A program made the translations under genes and the position numbers. A model generated the notes under the pieces. That model was given only the letters and a program-made list of their open reading frames with translations. It had not been told where the DNA came from and searched no databases. Shown piece after piece: positions 1 through 10,195 of a stretch of DNA of 18,495 nt (within the stretch, counting starts at the first letter, position 1; each line of letters opens with the position of its first letter). The stretch is from Ochromonadaceae sp. CCMP2298 (Eukaryota; Sar; Synurophyceae; Ochromonadales; Ochromonadaceae). Location: contig MU633764.1 of NCBI GenBank assembly GCA_026770595.1, positions 6,176 to 24,670 on the forward strand, read 5' to 3'.

Positions 1-21
1 ATCCCAACATCCCATGTAGCC

Positions 22-36
22 GTTACACCGTGTAAC
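22..36. repeat. Short palindrome in a GTTAC/GTAAC cluster
   Basis: GTTACAC and GTGTAAC face each other around a single C. Further GTAAC/GTTAC half-sites follow up to about position 53, and another GTAAC lies near 236. The cluster lies upstream of the first large gene and could be a protein-binding site, but no known factor is recognised. Confidence 0.4.
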
Positions 37-139
37 TTACACGTAACGTTACCGCTTGTTCCCAAGGGATTTTCGGTCCAACGGCTGCCGACTCTTTTTT
101 GCAACCCTCATCAGGGCGTTTCTTGTTTAGGCGTCGACC

Positions 140-162
140 AAAAGACATTTTTTTTGTCTTTT
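140..162. repeat. T-rich hairpin-forming inverted repeat
   Basis: Arms AAAAGACA and TGTCTTTT flank a seven-T loop. Related GACAAAAA/TTTTTGTC strings recur near 209-229 and 248-256, so the 5' flank of the first gene holds several copies of this short word. A regulatory role is possible but unsupported. Confidence 0.4.
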
Positions 163-275
163 TAGTCCTTGGCCAAAGCGTGGACATTGCAAAGGTCTTC
201 GGCATTTTGAAAGACAAAAAAGACAAAACCCACGCGTAACGCACAACGTCTTTTTGTCCTTCGTGTCCCGGAGCC

Positions 276-282
276 TAAATAA
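276..282 (+). promoter_or_regulatory. Weak TATA-like element upstream of the 2416-aa gene
   Basis: TAAATAA stands about 130 bp before the ATG at 409. It is the only clear A/T box near a sensible distance, in otherwise GC-rich DNA. Calling it a promoter element is inference from position only. Confidence 0.2.
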
Positions 283-408
283 GAAACGCCCTCACCTTGC
301 AGAACTCTGTGTTTAGAAGCGCCCCCACAACCACAGTGCGACCCTGGGACTTCCGTCCACCCATCTCGTACAGGGGCACTGAGCTAGGGAGCGGGAAGAA
401 TCGCAGAC

Positions 409-1734
409 ATGGAGGACGAGGACGACTACGACGATGAATTCGAGCACGATGACGAGCCAGTCCTTTCACAGCAACTGAAGCTGAACCTCACCGCGAGGTC
501 TGTCGACAGCGTGGAGGATGACCAACAGATCTCGACATTTCAGGTGGAGGCCGAGCCCTCTTCGCCGGAGCAATCAATCATAGATGGAGTCGAGCCTCAC
601 CGACCAGAAGCCTACCATCAGTCGCAGGAGCCGGTCGCTGAGGTGTCCGATCAACCAGGACTGACCGCCGCAACCTCTCCAGTTCCGACCCGCGTTCGTG
701 AGCGCCTGCTGGAGGTGGGGGAGGATATTGCTCCCGTGTCCGCAGCCAAGACTCCCATGTTCAAGACCGCGCAGCACAGCGACAGCATCGGCACTGAGAA
801 GAGGCAGGACTCAAGGGCGAGTCGTACCGCCTCAAGCCAGCACTACGACGATGACGACTTTGAGGAGGAGGAGCATAGGGGGGCTGGGGGGGAGGAGGAG
901 GTGGTGGTGGGGAAGGTGGGGGAGGTGGGGGAGGTGGGACCCGCCCTACATGGGACAGGAGGGGGCCCTGAGTCACACATACATTCGGAGCTGCCTGGTC
1001 ACGTGGCAGTGGCAGTGGAGGTGGAGGTGGATAAGCTGGGGACACAGGGGGTGAAGGACAGGCGCAAGATCGCGCTCAGGCAGCTCAACCAGCAGAAACA
1101 GGAGCCGGGACAACAGGGGAACCAGGGGGGGCAGGGTCCTAAAGAGAACGAGGTCACTGCCAAGCAGGCGAGTCCCCAGCACAGTCCCCAACGCGCCACC
1201 CTCAGCAGTAAACAGGCATCTCCTACCCAGCTTAAGCCCATCGCAGGGGCAGGTGTGGGGCCAGCAGGGGTGGGACCAGGGGCGGGACCGGGGCCAGGGG
1301 CGAGGCGGGAGGAGATCGATGCAGAGCTGGCGTCCCTCGGCCTGTCCCCCCTGAAGGCACCTGCGCGCACAGTCAGACCCTCAGTCGCATTCGAGGAACC
1401 CCCTAAGGAGCGCAAGAACCGTCTCACCTTCTCAAACGTCGGCACCCTAGGCAGGGAGCCCACACAGACACAGGTGGAGGGGGGGCGCAGGGTCAGTACC
1501 AAACCCATGATCCCCACACGCAAGTCGCTCCACCTGCCCCGGAGGCAACTCACACCAGGAGAGCCGGCTGGGGATGGGGCAGGGGAAGAGGATGTGGTGG
1601 GGAGTCTGGGTATGGCGCCAGCTGTGGTGTGGCTGGGGACGGGGGTGGGGGCGGGGGTGTCAGGCGTCCCTGCCCGGAAGGTGCGCTACGTGGGTCTGTC
1701 TGATGCGGTCGCGCCTGTGTGGCAGCCCAGGCCC

Positions 1735-1833
<99 letters not shown>

Positions 1834-4800
1834 AGGGGGGTGGGTAAGGACTTGTGCAAAGGTGCAGAGGTGCTGGGTCCCGCATCGCTGCTGGAGGAGG
1901 GCAGTCTACAGGACAGGGGCAGTAACATAGGCAGTAACATAGGCAGTACGTACTCTACGCTGCTGGGGGACGGGGAGTACCTGGTGGACATTGCCAGTAC
2001 GTCTACGGTGGTGCTGAGCCCTAGCCGCAGGGAGGGGGCGGGGGGGGTAGGGGTTGGGGCAGGATGGGGAGAGAGGATGGGTGAGGCAGCGTTCGAGAGT
2101 CAGGAGCCCTCTTACGTAGAGTCAGGAGCGGCGTTTGAGCCCTCCTACGTGGACGATGAGCACCTGGTGCTGCCAGCTGTACGGCGGCGACGCAAGCCCC
2201 CCCCCGTGCGTGTGGCAGGCGTGCGCGTGCGGCAGCCCCCTCGTCCCAGATACCACTACTCCAACAACCCCCAGCTGCTCAAAAGCGCCCGAGAAAAGTC
2301 CAAGCGCTGGACAGCCGACCCCGCGCACAAGTATTCAGAAGACACGGGTATGTTTTCGAGCTTCGAGGGGGACGTGGGCAGGGAGAGCCGCAAGGAGAGT
2401 GCACGGCTGAACCAGGCCCGTAGGGAGGAGGAGGCAGAGGCGGTCAGGGAGGCAGCTCGGTACAATCTGGCGCAGCGGAGGTCAGCTAACGAGGTAGATG
2501 TGGTGGCGCAGGCTAGGATGTTCCAGCAGGTGCAGGCCACGCGAGAGGACCGCTGGGAGGCGCAGCAGGCCCAGCAGCGGCTAGTGGCTATCCAGGCCAT
2601 CCAGCAGAGAGAAGAGTACAGACAGAAGCTCGAATTACTCAGTGAGCTCACAGCGCACAGTAAGAACAAATACATGCGCTACGGGGCAAACGTGATGGGC
2701 CCGCCCCCGCCTTCGGCCAAGCTGATCGTGGCATACCTGCAGGCGCAGCAGAAGCCGGCCCCCCTGCCGACCAGTCCGCTTTCCCCCAAGCATGGGAACG
2801 GGGGGAATGGGCATGGGCATGGGGGGAATGGGGGATATGGGGGGCCAGGGTGCATTCTGGAGGGGGGGGCGATGGGGAGGGGGAGGGAGGAGGAGGGAGA
2901 GGGGGGGGCAGAGGTGGGGGTGAGGTGGGGACAGCCCTCGGAGACAGGGCACAGTGGGGACAGTGTTGCCTCTGCCCCCTCTGTGACCCCCTCTGCACAC
3001 AGCACACACACAGGTGCAGGCAAGACCCAGCAGGCACGGTTCGTACACAGAGGCAGGCTCGTCTCGGGGCAACAGGCAGCCGGGGCGGGGGCAGGGGCGG
3101 GGGCAGGGGCAGGGGGGGGGGGGGCGGGGATAGGAAAAGGGGTGATAGGGGCACAGATCTCAGCATTTTCACCCCACACGCCCACACACCGTGCTCCTGC
3201 AGGCCTCAAGGCACAGGGCAAAGGCGGAGGTGGGGTGGGTGGGGATGGTGGGGGAGTGGTGGGGTATGGGGGTGGGGGGGGCTCTCACCTCGCATCAGAA
3301 TCTCTCGAGTCCCTAGGCGCCTCCCCCACCCACTTCTCCTCCCCCCTACACCCCCTGCATCCCCTACACCCCCCCCTGCTCTCCGTGCCCTCTGACCTCA
3401 AGGTGGACCTGTTCGGGGACCCCATAGACATCCCCTCGCTGCAGTGCCAGCTGGACGCGGCCAACAAGAGTGCACTCAGCGCACACAGCAGCCTAGAGGA
3501 GCTACTGGCGGGGGAGCTCCTGCTGGGACAAGGGAACCTGGGACAGGGTCAGGGGAATGTGGGACTAGGACAGGGTCAGGGGAACATGGGAACTGGCTCC
3601 TTCGACAGCGAGGACGTGGCATCAGTGGCAGGCATGGCGTCAGTGGTGGGCTTCCCCTCCTACCAGTCTGTGCAGAGCATGCTGGGCATAGACGAGGCAG
3701 ACGCATACAACATCCTCATCAGCAGCTTCTACCCAGATACAGACAACCCACACCCAGATGAAAGCCAGGCCAAGGGGGATGCACAATCACATGCACATAA
3801 CACACATGCACAAACAAATACACATGCACAACCAAATCCCCATCTGCATATCCTCGCACATGCACATGCACGCACGGCGCACGAGGTGACTCTGGACGAC
3901 GTGTTCCAGCACGGGGCGGCCGGCTTGCCTGATGAGGTAATTAAACCCATTTTATCTGTAGTATTATGTGTATTAAACCCTCCCCCTTTATACTAAAATG
4001 TGCATTTAACCCCCTCTATGCTGTGCATTACAGGTGTGGGAGCCACTGCGCGATGAGGATGAGGACCAAGAGCAGGCTAAGGCACAGCAGGAGTACGATC
4101 CCTATGGGCAGGGGGCGGAACAGGGGGCGGGGGCACCGGTGGGGTTGGGGTTGCTGGGGGTGGGGGTGGTTCAAAAGGAGGATGTGCGGGCTGCCAGTGA
4201 GGACAGCGGGAAGTACGGCATCTACAGCCAGTTCGATGAGGAGGAATCCCCTACACAGTCGCACACAGGCATCGCCTACCACCACCATAGTGCCACCACC
4301 ACAGTACTATCGCCTACCGCCACCGCTGCTGCCATTACCACCGCCGCCGCCACTGCCCTTACAGGCACGGGCACCTACAGCGACGATTACGAGGACGACT
4401 TTGAGGGCAGCCGCAACGACAGCAATGCAGACAGCAAGACGCCTTCCCGCGCGCCCACCGCCACCCTCCTCCCCCTTGATGCCTCAAATCACAGGAGTAG
4501 GAGCGGCACTGGCAGGGGCAGCAGGGGTGGCAGCAGAGGCAGCAGGGGTAGTAGGGGCGGTAGTAGGGCCGGGAGCAGGGGTCGCCGATTATCTGCAGGG
4601 GGGCTGAAGGAGTCCACGCATAAGGGAGACAGCGACGCAGAGTCGGATCAGTACGATAACGAATTCGAAGAATTTGAAGATGTTGAGGAGGGGCAGGAGC
4701 AGGAGGAAAAGGGGGGGGAGGGGGAGGAGAAGGAGGAAAAGGAGGGGGCGAAGGAGGGGGAGTATGCTGGGGAGAGGGAGGATGAGGGGGTGTTGGACAG

Positions 4801-7756
4801 GATAGCGGATGCGTATGCCTACGCGGAGGCGGACGCACACGCGGAGATGTCGGCAGAAGACAGGGGCGAGGAGAGGGATGAGGACAGGGAGGAGGCAACT
4901 AGGGCCGGGCCAGGGGCCGGAATTGGGGCTGAAGCTGGGGCAGGTGCCTCTAATGCAGATGGCACTCATGCAACCGATCCCACGGAGGCTGGGGAATGGG
5001 ACGGCGAGGGTGGAGGGGACGAGGGTGGGGGCGAGGGCGGTGAGGGTAGGGGCGGAAGCGGGGACAGGAGTGGGGGTGGGGGTGGGGGTGGGGTTGATGC
5101 ACCGGGCTCAGTCCACTCCGCCGACCTGTCCCTCAGCCTCTCCCGCACCCACTCCGCCCTAGTCCTGGCCCCCCCCACAGACTCCTCCCTGTCCACGCCC
5201 CTCTTTCCCTCCCCCTACACCCCCTCCCACCCCACCCTCTCCCCCAACCCCCACCCCATGCCCAGTTCCCCCTTCCCTGGGCTGGGGGATAACATGGGGG
5301 AACACAATAGCATGTATGTGAGCCAAGGGAGCATATACGAGCAGGCCTCTCCCACGCAGAGAGGGGCAGGGGTAGCAGGGACAGAGGGAGGGGTAGAGAC
5401 AGGGGTAGTGGAAGGGGTAGAGGGAGGGGCAGGGGCAGGAGACGCGGACGGTGGGGTGGCATCACCCCTGCGCATCGGCTTTGCTGACACCACCACCGAT
5501 GCGGACTCGGTTTACTCAGGCGGGAAGGCCTCGGTGAAGGGGACTGGGTGGGACGAGGGGGATAAGGGAAATAAGGGAAATGGGGATGGAGATGGGGACG
5601 GGGACGAATACGGCGAATACGGGGACTACGATGACGAATTCGACTCCCCCACCCACAGCCCCGACCGTGTTCAGAGGGAGCACGACTGGCAGGGGGAGTG
5701 GGGCGACGGCGCGGCGGGGATCGACTACGACATTGGTGTGCGGAAGGACAACAGCGTGCTGTTCTACAATGAGGGGGAGGAGACCAAGCCCCCGCCCTTC
5801 GAGTTGGAGGAGGGGAGTCCGGTGAGATTGCACAGGAAGGAGATGGACCTTGAGTGGGTGAGGGAGGGGGTGAGGGAGGGGGGGGAGAGGGAAAAGCATG
5901 CCTACGATGAGGCTGAGGTAGGAGACGAGGAGGAGGGTGATGGCTTAAGCTTCAACCAGGTCGAGCACACCCACCTCCCATCCCATACACCCTCAGTGCA
6001 AGTGCCTCCCATACACCCCACCAACCCTGCCCCAACCACGCACCTCAGTGTTGAGCAGCAGCAGTGCGTGGAGCAGTGGGAGCAGCAGAATCAGCCAGAG
6101 GAAGAGCCACAAAACCCCTCGAAAGAGCAGGCGCCGGAGAGGGATCAGTACGAGGACGAGTTCGAGTTTGAGAATGATCCCTACGACTTCCAGCCCTCTG
6201 CCCCCTCCCCCTCCCACTCCGTCCCCTCTGCCTCTCTCCCCCAGGAGGGGGCAGTGAAAGTGGCAGTTGCAGCGACGGCAGCGGCGGTGTCCCCCACAAC
6301 GACGTATGAAAAGAATGAGAAGAACCGTCACCGTCTCAGCCACAGTCCGGACAAGGAGCAGACACAGGAGCAAACAGGGCAGCAGACAGAGACGGAGCGG
6401 AAGACTGACATGCCGAGGCTGGAGAGACTTCCCAGCATCTTCGGCGCACCGGCCCCAGATCCTGCGCCGGCGTCGGCAGTAGCGTCGGTGTTAGCGACGG
6501 AGGATGATGAGGAGGAGGATGCTGAGTACGACTGGGGTGCGGCGGACGAGGTAAGGGGGGCAGAGCACTCCCCAGTCCGGGAGGGACGAGTGGTGCCTGT
6601 GCCTTTAGCCGTTCCTTCTGCTGTACCTGCGCCGGACCTGTATGGGAACGCCAAGCCGGTGCACCAGCAGCAGGGGGGGGAGCAGACACAGGGACTGGAG
6701 GGGCAGGAGGAGGAACAGGAGGAGCAGCAGGAGCTGAGTACAAGCGGTTCCGACAGCGGCTCCAAGTCGAAGCGCAAGGGCCGCAAGAGCCACCGCCACC
6801 GAAGGGGCAAGAGTGGCGAGGGGGTGTCGGAGGAGGCCCCCCTGTCCCCACTGGTCCAGTCGGTGCGTGAGGAGCCTGAGCTGGAAGCAGAGGGGGCAGA
6901 GGAGGAGACAGAGGGGGCAAAGGAGGAGACAGAGGGGGCAGAAGAGGGGGCAGAGGATGGGGCGAGTAAGTACAGTCCCAGTCCCAGGCACCTGCAGAAG
7001 CGCAAGAGCCACCACAGCAGCCGCAGGCACAGCAGCCGCCACAGCGGCACTGGTAGCCACAGTAGCAGCCGCCACAGCGGTAGCGGTAGCGACATCAGCG
7101 ACGAGGAGGGACAGACTGATGTGAAGGGGGAGAAGGGGGAAAAGATGGTGCAGGAGGTGGGGACACCTCTAGAGGTGCTGCATGAGGCTCTGCTGTACAG
7201 GGACGAAGAGGAGACGGCATCTATGCACGCCCCTGCAGAGGTGCAGGAGGCAGAGGAGGAGGCAGAGGAGGAGGCGGAGGATGTGACCAGTGCGAAGAAC
7301 AGTGCCAGCCCCAACCCCAGGCCGCACCTGCAGAAGCACAAGAGCCACCACAGCCACCGCCGACACAGCAGCCGCCACGACGGGAGCCACAGCCACAGTG
7401 GCACTGGTAGCCACCACAGCAAAAACAGCAGCCACAGCAGCAGCAGGGGCTTTGTCGACGACTTGGAGGAGGGGGATACGGTGGGAGTGAAGGCGGTGAA
7501 GGGGGCGGGTGTGCTTGAGGTGATGCATGAGTCAGGGGGTGAGTCGGGGGCGGTGCAGGAGGAGGAGAGGGAGACGGAGACGGACAGCCCAGGGGGGGGC
7601 AGGGGGGACAAGAAAAAGCACAAGAAGCACAAGAAAGACAAGCAGGAGAAGGATAAGCACAGACATCACAGAAGTAATGACGGGGGCGGGGGGGGCGCGG
7701 ATGGGGGCGGGGGGGGGGGTGACGATGGCATGGAGGACCTGGACTTCGACTTCTGA
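409..7756 (+). CDS. Giant disordered acidic-motif protein, 2416 aa, two exons (join 409-3936, 4034-7756)
   Basis: Not assignable to a named family. ATG at 409 opens an acidic start (MEDEDDYDDEFEHDD). The frame runs 1176 codons, crosses a phase-0 intron, and continues 1240 codons to TGA at 7754-7756. Most of the protein is low complexity: poly-Gly, Glu-rich, Ser/His/Arg-rich, and a Lys/His-rich tail ending MEDLDFDF. The least repetitive part is about residues 625-780, a charged Arg/Glu/Gln-rich helical stretch that looks like a coiled coil. A second ordered-looking patch is near 1068-1114. Six copies of an acidic Tyr/Phe motif lie near residues 5, 145, 1289, 1381, 1703 and 1879. Similar Y-x-D-D-F motifs occur, from memory, in some cilium and microtubule proteins such as MAP9, so a cytoskeletal scaffold is conceivable but unproven. 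The reading frame through the 95-nt poly-G tract depends on its exact length. Confidence 0.85.
1737..1831 (+). repeat. Poly-G tract, 43 G + A + 51 G
   Basis: An almost pure guanine run interrupted once at 1780. It lies inside exon 1 and encodes about 30 glycines with one arginine. Homopolymers of this size are prone to slippage and assembly error, and they can form stacked G-quadruplexes. The same frame is open for hundreds of codons on both sides, which supports the printed length modulo three. Confidence 0.97.
3937..4033 (+). other. Spliceosomal intron, 97 nt, phase 0
   Basis: The exon ends GATGAG and the donor reads GTAATT. The acceptor reads TGCATTACAG, followed by GTGTGGGAGCC. The intron is much richer in A/T than the exons and contains stop codons in the upstream frame (TAA at 3994-3996). 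Both exons end or begin on codon boundaries, and the joined protein stays acidic across the junction (GLPDE then VWEPLRDEDED). Confidence 0.85.
6946..7535 (+). repeat. In-frame imperfect tandem duplication, about 336-345 bp period
   Basis: Two copies of a module occur near the C-terminus of the 2416-aa protein. Each has an acidic Glu/Ala stretch, then PRxHLQK(R/H)KSHHS, then RRHSSRH with Ser/His/Gly repeats, then an acidic patch and a VLEV(L/M)HE-like end. The anchor CCTGCAGAAGC occurs at 6991 and 7327, 336 bp apart. The anchor GAGGTG(C/A)TGCATGAG occurs at 7172 and 7517, 345 bp apart. Both spacings are multiples of three. Confidence 0.75.
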
Positions 7757-8383
7757 TCTGATGTCTGACCTGAGCATCTGAGCAAGGGGGGATGAAATGA
7801 TTCCCCCTTGGTCTGTGTGTCTGCTTCTAGAACTGATAATCCGATTTTCGAGGCCCGATTTTCGGATCTTTCGATATCTCTCTACTATAGACCCACACCC
7901 ACACCTCGCCTCTTCTCAGACAGCGGAAGGTATTTTATATTACTGTAGATATGTGCGTTGTACGTTGGGGACTATTCCCAGTTATAGGACCTTTACTTTT
8001 CTATGTCTTTTATTTTAGCAGTGCAATTAATTGAAGTATTCTGCGGAAACCATGATAAAAAGACTCTGGCTTCTTTGATTCATCAGTCCCCATCAGTCCC
8101 CATCCACTGTCGATCCACAAGCTCTCTGGTTCGACTCGTGTACATATAAATATGCATGAATAGTGTATTCTCTTTTGTTATTCTGTTAGACGAATAATCA
8201 TGGGTAACAGGCATTACTTAGCAACTGGCAACAGCGGATAGGAAACGATGAACTGATTAATGTATACTATATGCTGTACCCAGTGCGGCACTACTGCGCA
8301 AAATTGCGATAAAGCGGGCAAGCTTTTTGAAAAAGGTGATTGAAAAAAGTGTGTCGTCTCCTCTGCAATGCTCAGGTGATCCC
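7757..8383. other. Intergenic 3' flank between the 2416-aa gene and the glycosylase-like remnant
   Basis: No supportable gene is seen. The stretch is clearly more A/T-rich than the neighbouring exons. It contains a hairpin just after the stop codon, a short double repeat CATCAGTCCC near 8083-8102, and a tRNA B-box-like word near 8130 with no cloverleaf around it. No canonical AATAAA signal is seen. Confidence 0.6.
7783..7810. other. 3' UTR hairpin
   Basis: CAAGGGGGGAT pairs with ATTCCCCCTTG around the loop GAAATG, with one G:T wobble in RNA. It begins 26 nt after the stop codon of the 2416-aa gene. It could affect mRNA 3' processing or stability; no known element is recognised. Confidence 0.5.
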
Positions 8384-9585
8384 CTAGATCGCCAAAGCTA
8401 CTATGATCTCGGCGAGCGTGTCTGCGGCGGCCTCTGCTGCTTCCCTGTCTGCACTCCTGGCTGCTCTCCTGGCTGCTGCTGCTGCCTTGTCTGCTGCTTC
8501 CTTGTCTGCGGCGGCCTCTGCTGCTGCCTTGTCTGCTCTCCTGGCTGCTTTCCTGGCTGCTGCTGCTGCCTTGTCTGCTGCTTCCTTGTCTGCAGCGGCC
8601 GCTGCTGCTGCCTTGTCTGCTCTCCTGGCTGCTTTCCTGGCTGCTGCTGCTGCCTTGTCTGCTGCTTCCTTGTCTGCTGCTGCCTTGTCTGCTGCTACCT
8701 TGTCTGCTGCTGCCTTGTCTGCTGCTTCCTTGTCTGCTGCCTCTGCTGCTGCCTCTGCTGCTCCCTCTGCTGCTGCCTCTGCTGCTGCTGCCTTGTCTGC
8801 TGCTGCCTTCTTTCTTCTTGTCTTGGCTGCTGCTGCCTTGGCTTTATCGTCGCTTCTTTTGGCTACGCGGCCAGCCTCGATAAAAGTATTATACTTACCC
8901 GCACTTGCATTGTCTAATTTGTCTTCAACATATGAGGGATGGGTGCACCTGTCGGAGCTTGTTAGAAGTGCTGCAACAGATTCGCCTGAGTAGCCTGTGA
9001 AGGGGAAGCTCTTATTTTGGAATATGAGCACACGGGAGTCGGCATTGGCAGGGGTAACGCCAATATGCCCGAGCATGGCCAGATTGTAAGCTGCCCATGT
9101 GTGGCGAAAGTTATTCTTTGAGCCTGCATTGCTTCCCGCAGGGATCATGCGAATGAAGTTGACGAGCGCAAGACCGTGCTTCTTGACGACATTCTCCTCG
9201 AAGGATTTCACATTGGCCAACGAGGCATCATCTGTCAACCCATATTTCTTCAAGCCCTCCGATGAGGACAGCTCAGGGATGCAATAGCGAGTGTCTTTGT
9301 CTAGGACGTTGAAAATGAATCCATAGCCTGTGGCAATTTGCGCAGCACGCTTCCCCCCAGGAAGTGGGTCGATGCCGAATAGAACGACGTATACTTCGCG
9401 TGGAAGTAGAGCATTCTCCAGGCTGAATATCACGGCGCTCCATCTGGGAGGATAAATCACAGTTTCCCTACCCAGTTAAATTACCACAAGCACCCCCTGC
9501 AGAAGGTTGTATGCCGCCGGATAAATTTCCCAACCGATGGGGAAGTAGCGAAGGAGCAGATATAGCGCCAAACGTTGAGTGCTCT
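8384..9585 (-). pseudogene. Uracil-DNA glycosylase-like protein, C-terminal part with Ala/Lys/Asp repeat tail
   Basis: The main frame runs from 9475 down to the stop at 8384-8386 and has no ATG near its start. A TAA at 9476-9478 interrupts the same frame, which then stays open up to the edge of an inserted element at 9589. The order of features fits family-1 uracil-DNA glycosylase: an IYPP segment, then VVLFGIDPLPGG where the family has the GQDPYH water-activating loop (catalytic Asp kept, Gln and His changed). Next comes ALVNFIRMIPAG...NNFRHTW where the family has the LLLN...SH...W region, then THPSYVE where it has the HPSPLS leucine loop. About 170 residues of Ala/Lys/Asp/Glu-rich sequence follow, including three 28-residue repeats. 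Such a tail would be a basic-acidic helix, perhaps DNA binding. The in-frame stop and the insertion upstream argue for a pseudogene, or for an alternative downstream start. Confidence 0.6.
8423..8674 (-). repeat. 84-bp tandem repeat, three units (28-aa Ala/Lys/Arg/Asp repeat)
   Basis: Three consecutive 84-bp units encode DKEAADKAAAAARKAARR followed by ADKAAA(A/E)AAA, with the last unit more diverged. Shorter AADK words continue to about 8790. The phase is kept at 28 codons, so the repeat expanded as coding sequence. On the opposite strand it gives cysteine- or alanine-rich open frames that are by-products. Confidence 0.85.
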
Positions 9586-9603
9586 GTACACCTGCAAACT
9601 ATC

Positions 9604-9895
9604 CTGAGAAAATTTCTCACTAAATTACTCATTTGGAGATGAGGTGGAGATATTTCTCACTATGAGTTCCAATCTCATTATGAGTAATTATCTCATCAAC
9701 TGAGACTTTTTCTCACTATGAGTAAACACTCATAACGAGTAATTATCTCACAAAATGAGATATTTTCTCACCTTTGTGACCCCACAAGAGGAGTAACTTT
9801 CTCATAAAATGAGACTTTTTCTCTCTTTGAGTATGCGCTCATAATGAGATAACTTCTCTATATTGGAGTTATTTACTCAATGTGAGTATTCGCTC
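9604..9895. repeat. Left subterminal array of CTCA/TGAG inverted half-sites
   Basis: About twelve CTCA and eleven TGAG words lie in under 300 bp, many paired as CTCA-N(3-5)-TGAG, such as CTCACTATGAGT and CTCATAATGAG. CACTA elements carry comparable arrays that bind their own transposition proteins; applying that here is inference. Confidence 0.7.
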
Positions 9896-9899
9896 GGTC

Positions 9900-10187
9900 C
9901 CTCGCTGGGCTGCAGGCGCGGGGCGCGATAGCCAGGAGTAGGTGCTAGTGTTCGGTCCAGAGGCAGGTAGGTGTTTGTGGGTGGATGGGAAGCGGGTCGC
10001 GAGCCCCAGCCGGCAGACAGGACGAGCAAGCAAGCTGTGTGTGCCTCGCTGGGCTGCAGGCGCGGGGCGCAATAGCCAGAAGTAGGTGTTAGTGTTCGGT
10101 CCAGAGGCAGGTAGGTGTTTGTGGGTGGATAGGAAGCGGGTCGCGAGCCCCAGCCGGCAGACAGGACGAGCAAGCAAGCTGTCTGTG
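9900..10187. repeat. Direct duplication, 2 x 144 bp
   Basis: The copies start at 9900 and 10044 (CCTCGCTGGGCTGCAGG) and differ at about five positions. They are GC-rich, unlike the A/T-rich ends of the surrounding element, and may be captured host DNA that later duplicated. The open frames seen across them on both strands follow from the duplication and have no recognisable product. Confidence 0.9.
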
Positions 10188-10195
10188 CTTTCGAA

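Noticed and set aside
1550-1991. Poly-proline frames opposite the poly-G tract
   Set aside because: They are a reverse-strand shadow of homopolymer DNA, without a supporting start or context.
6328-7641. 437-aa minus-strand frame, Ser/Leu/Cys-rich
   Set aside because: It is antisense to exon 2; its repeats mirror the duplicated His/Ser module and Glu-rich stretches of the + strand gene.
8128-8142. GGTTCGACTCG, like a tRNA B box
   Set aside because: No acceptor, D or anticodon stems could be formed in the preceding 60 nt.
8327-8993. + strand open frames rich in Cys-Cys-Leu-Val or Ala-Ser-Leu repeats
   Set aside because: They are antisense by-products of the 84-bp repeat that encodes the Ala/Lys/Asp tail on the minus strand; the glycosylase-like reading continues into that tail in frame.
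9869-10177. Minus-strand frames with two near-identical halves
   Set aside because: The repeat is explained by the 144-bp DNA duplication (144 is a multiple of three), not by a protein repeat under selection.
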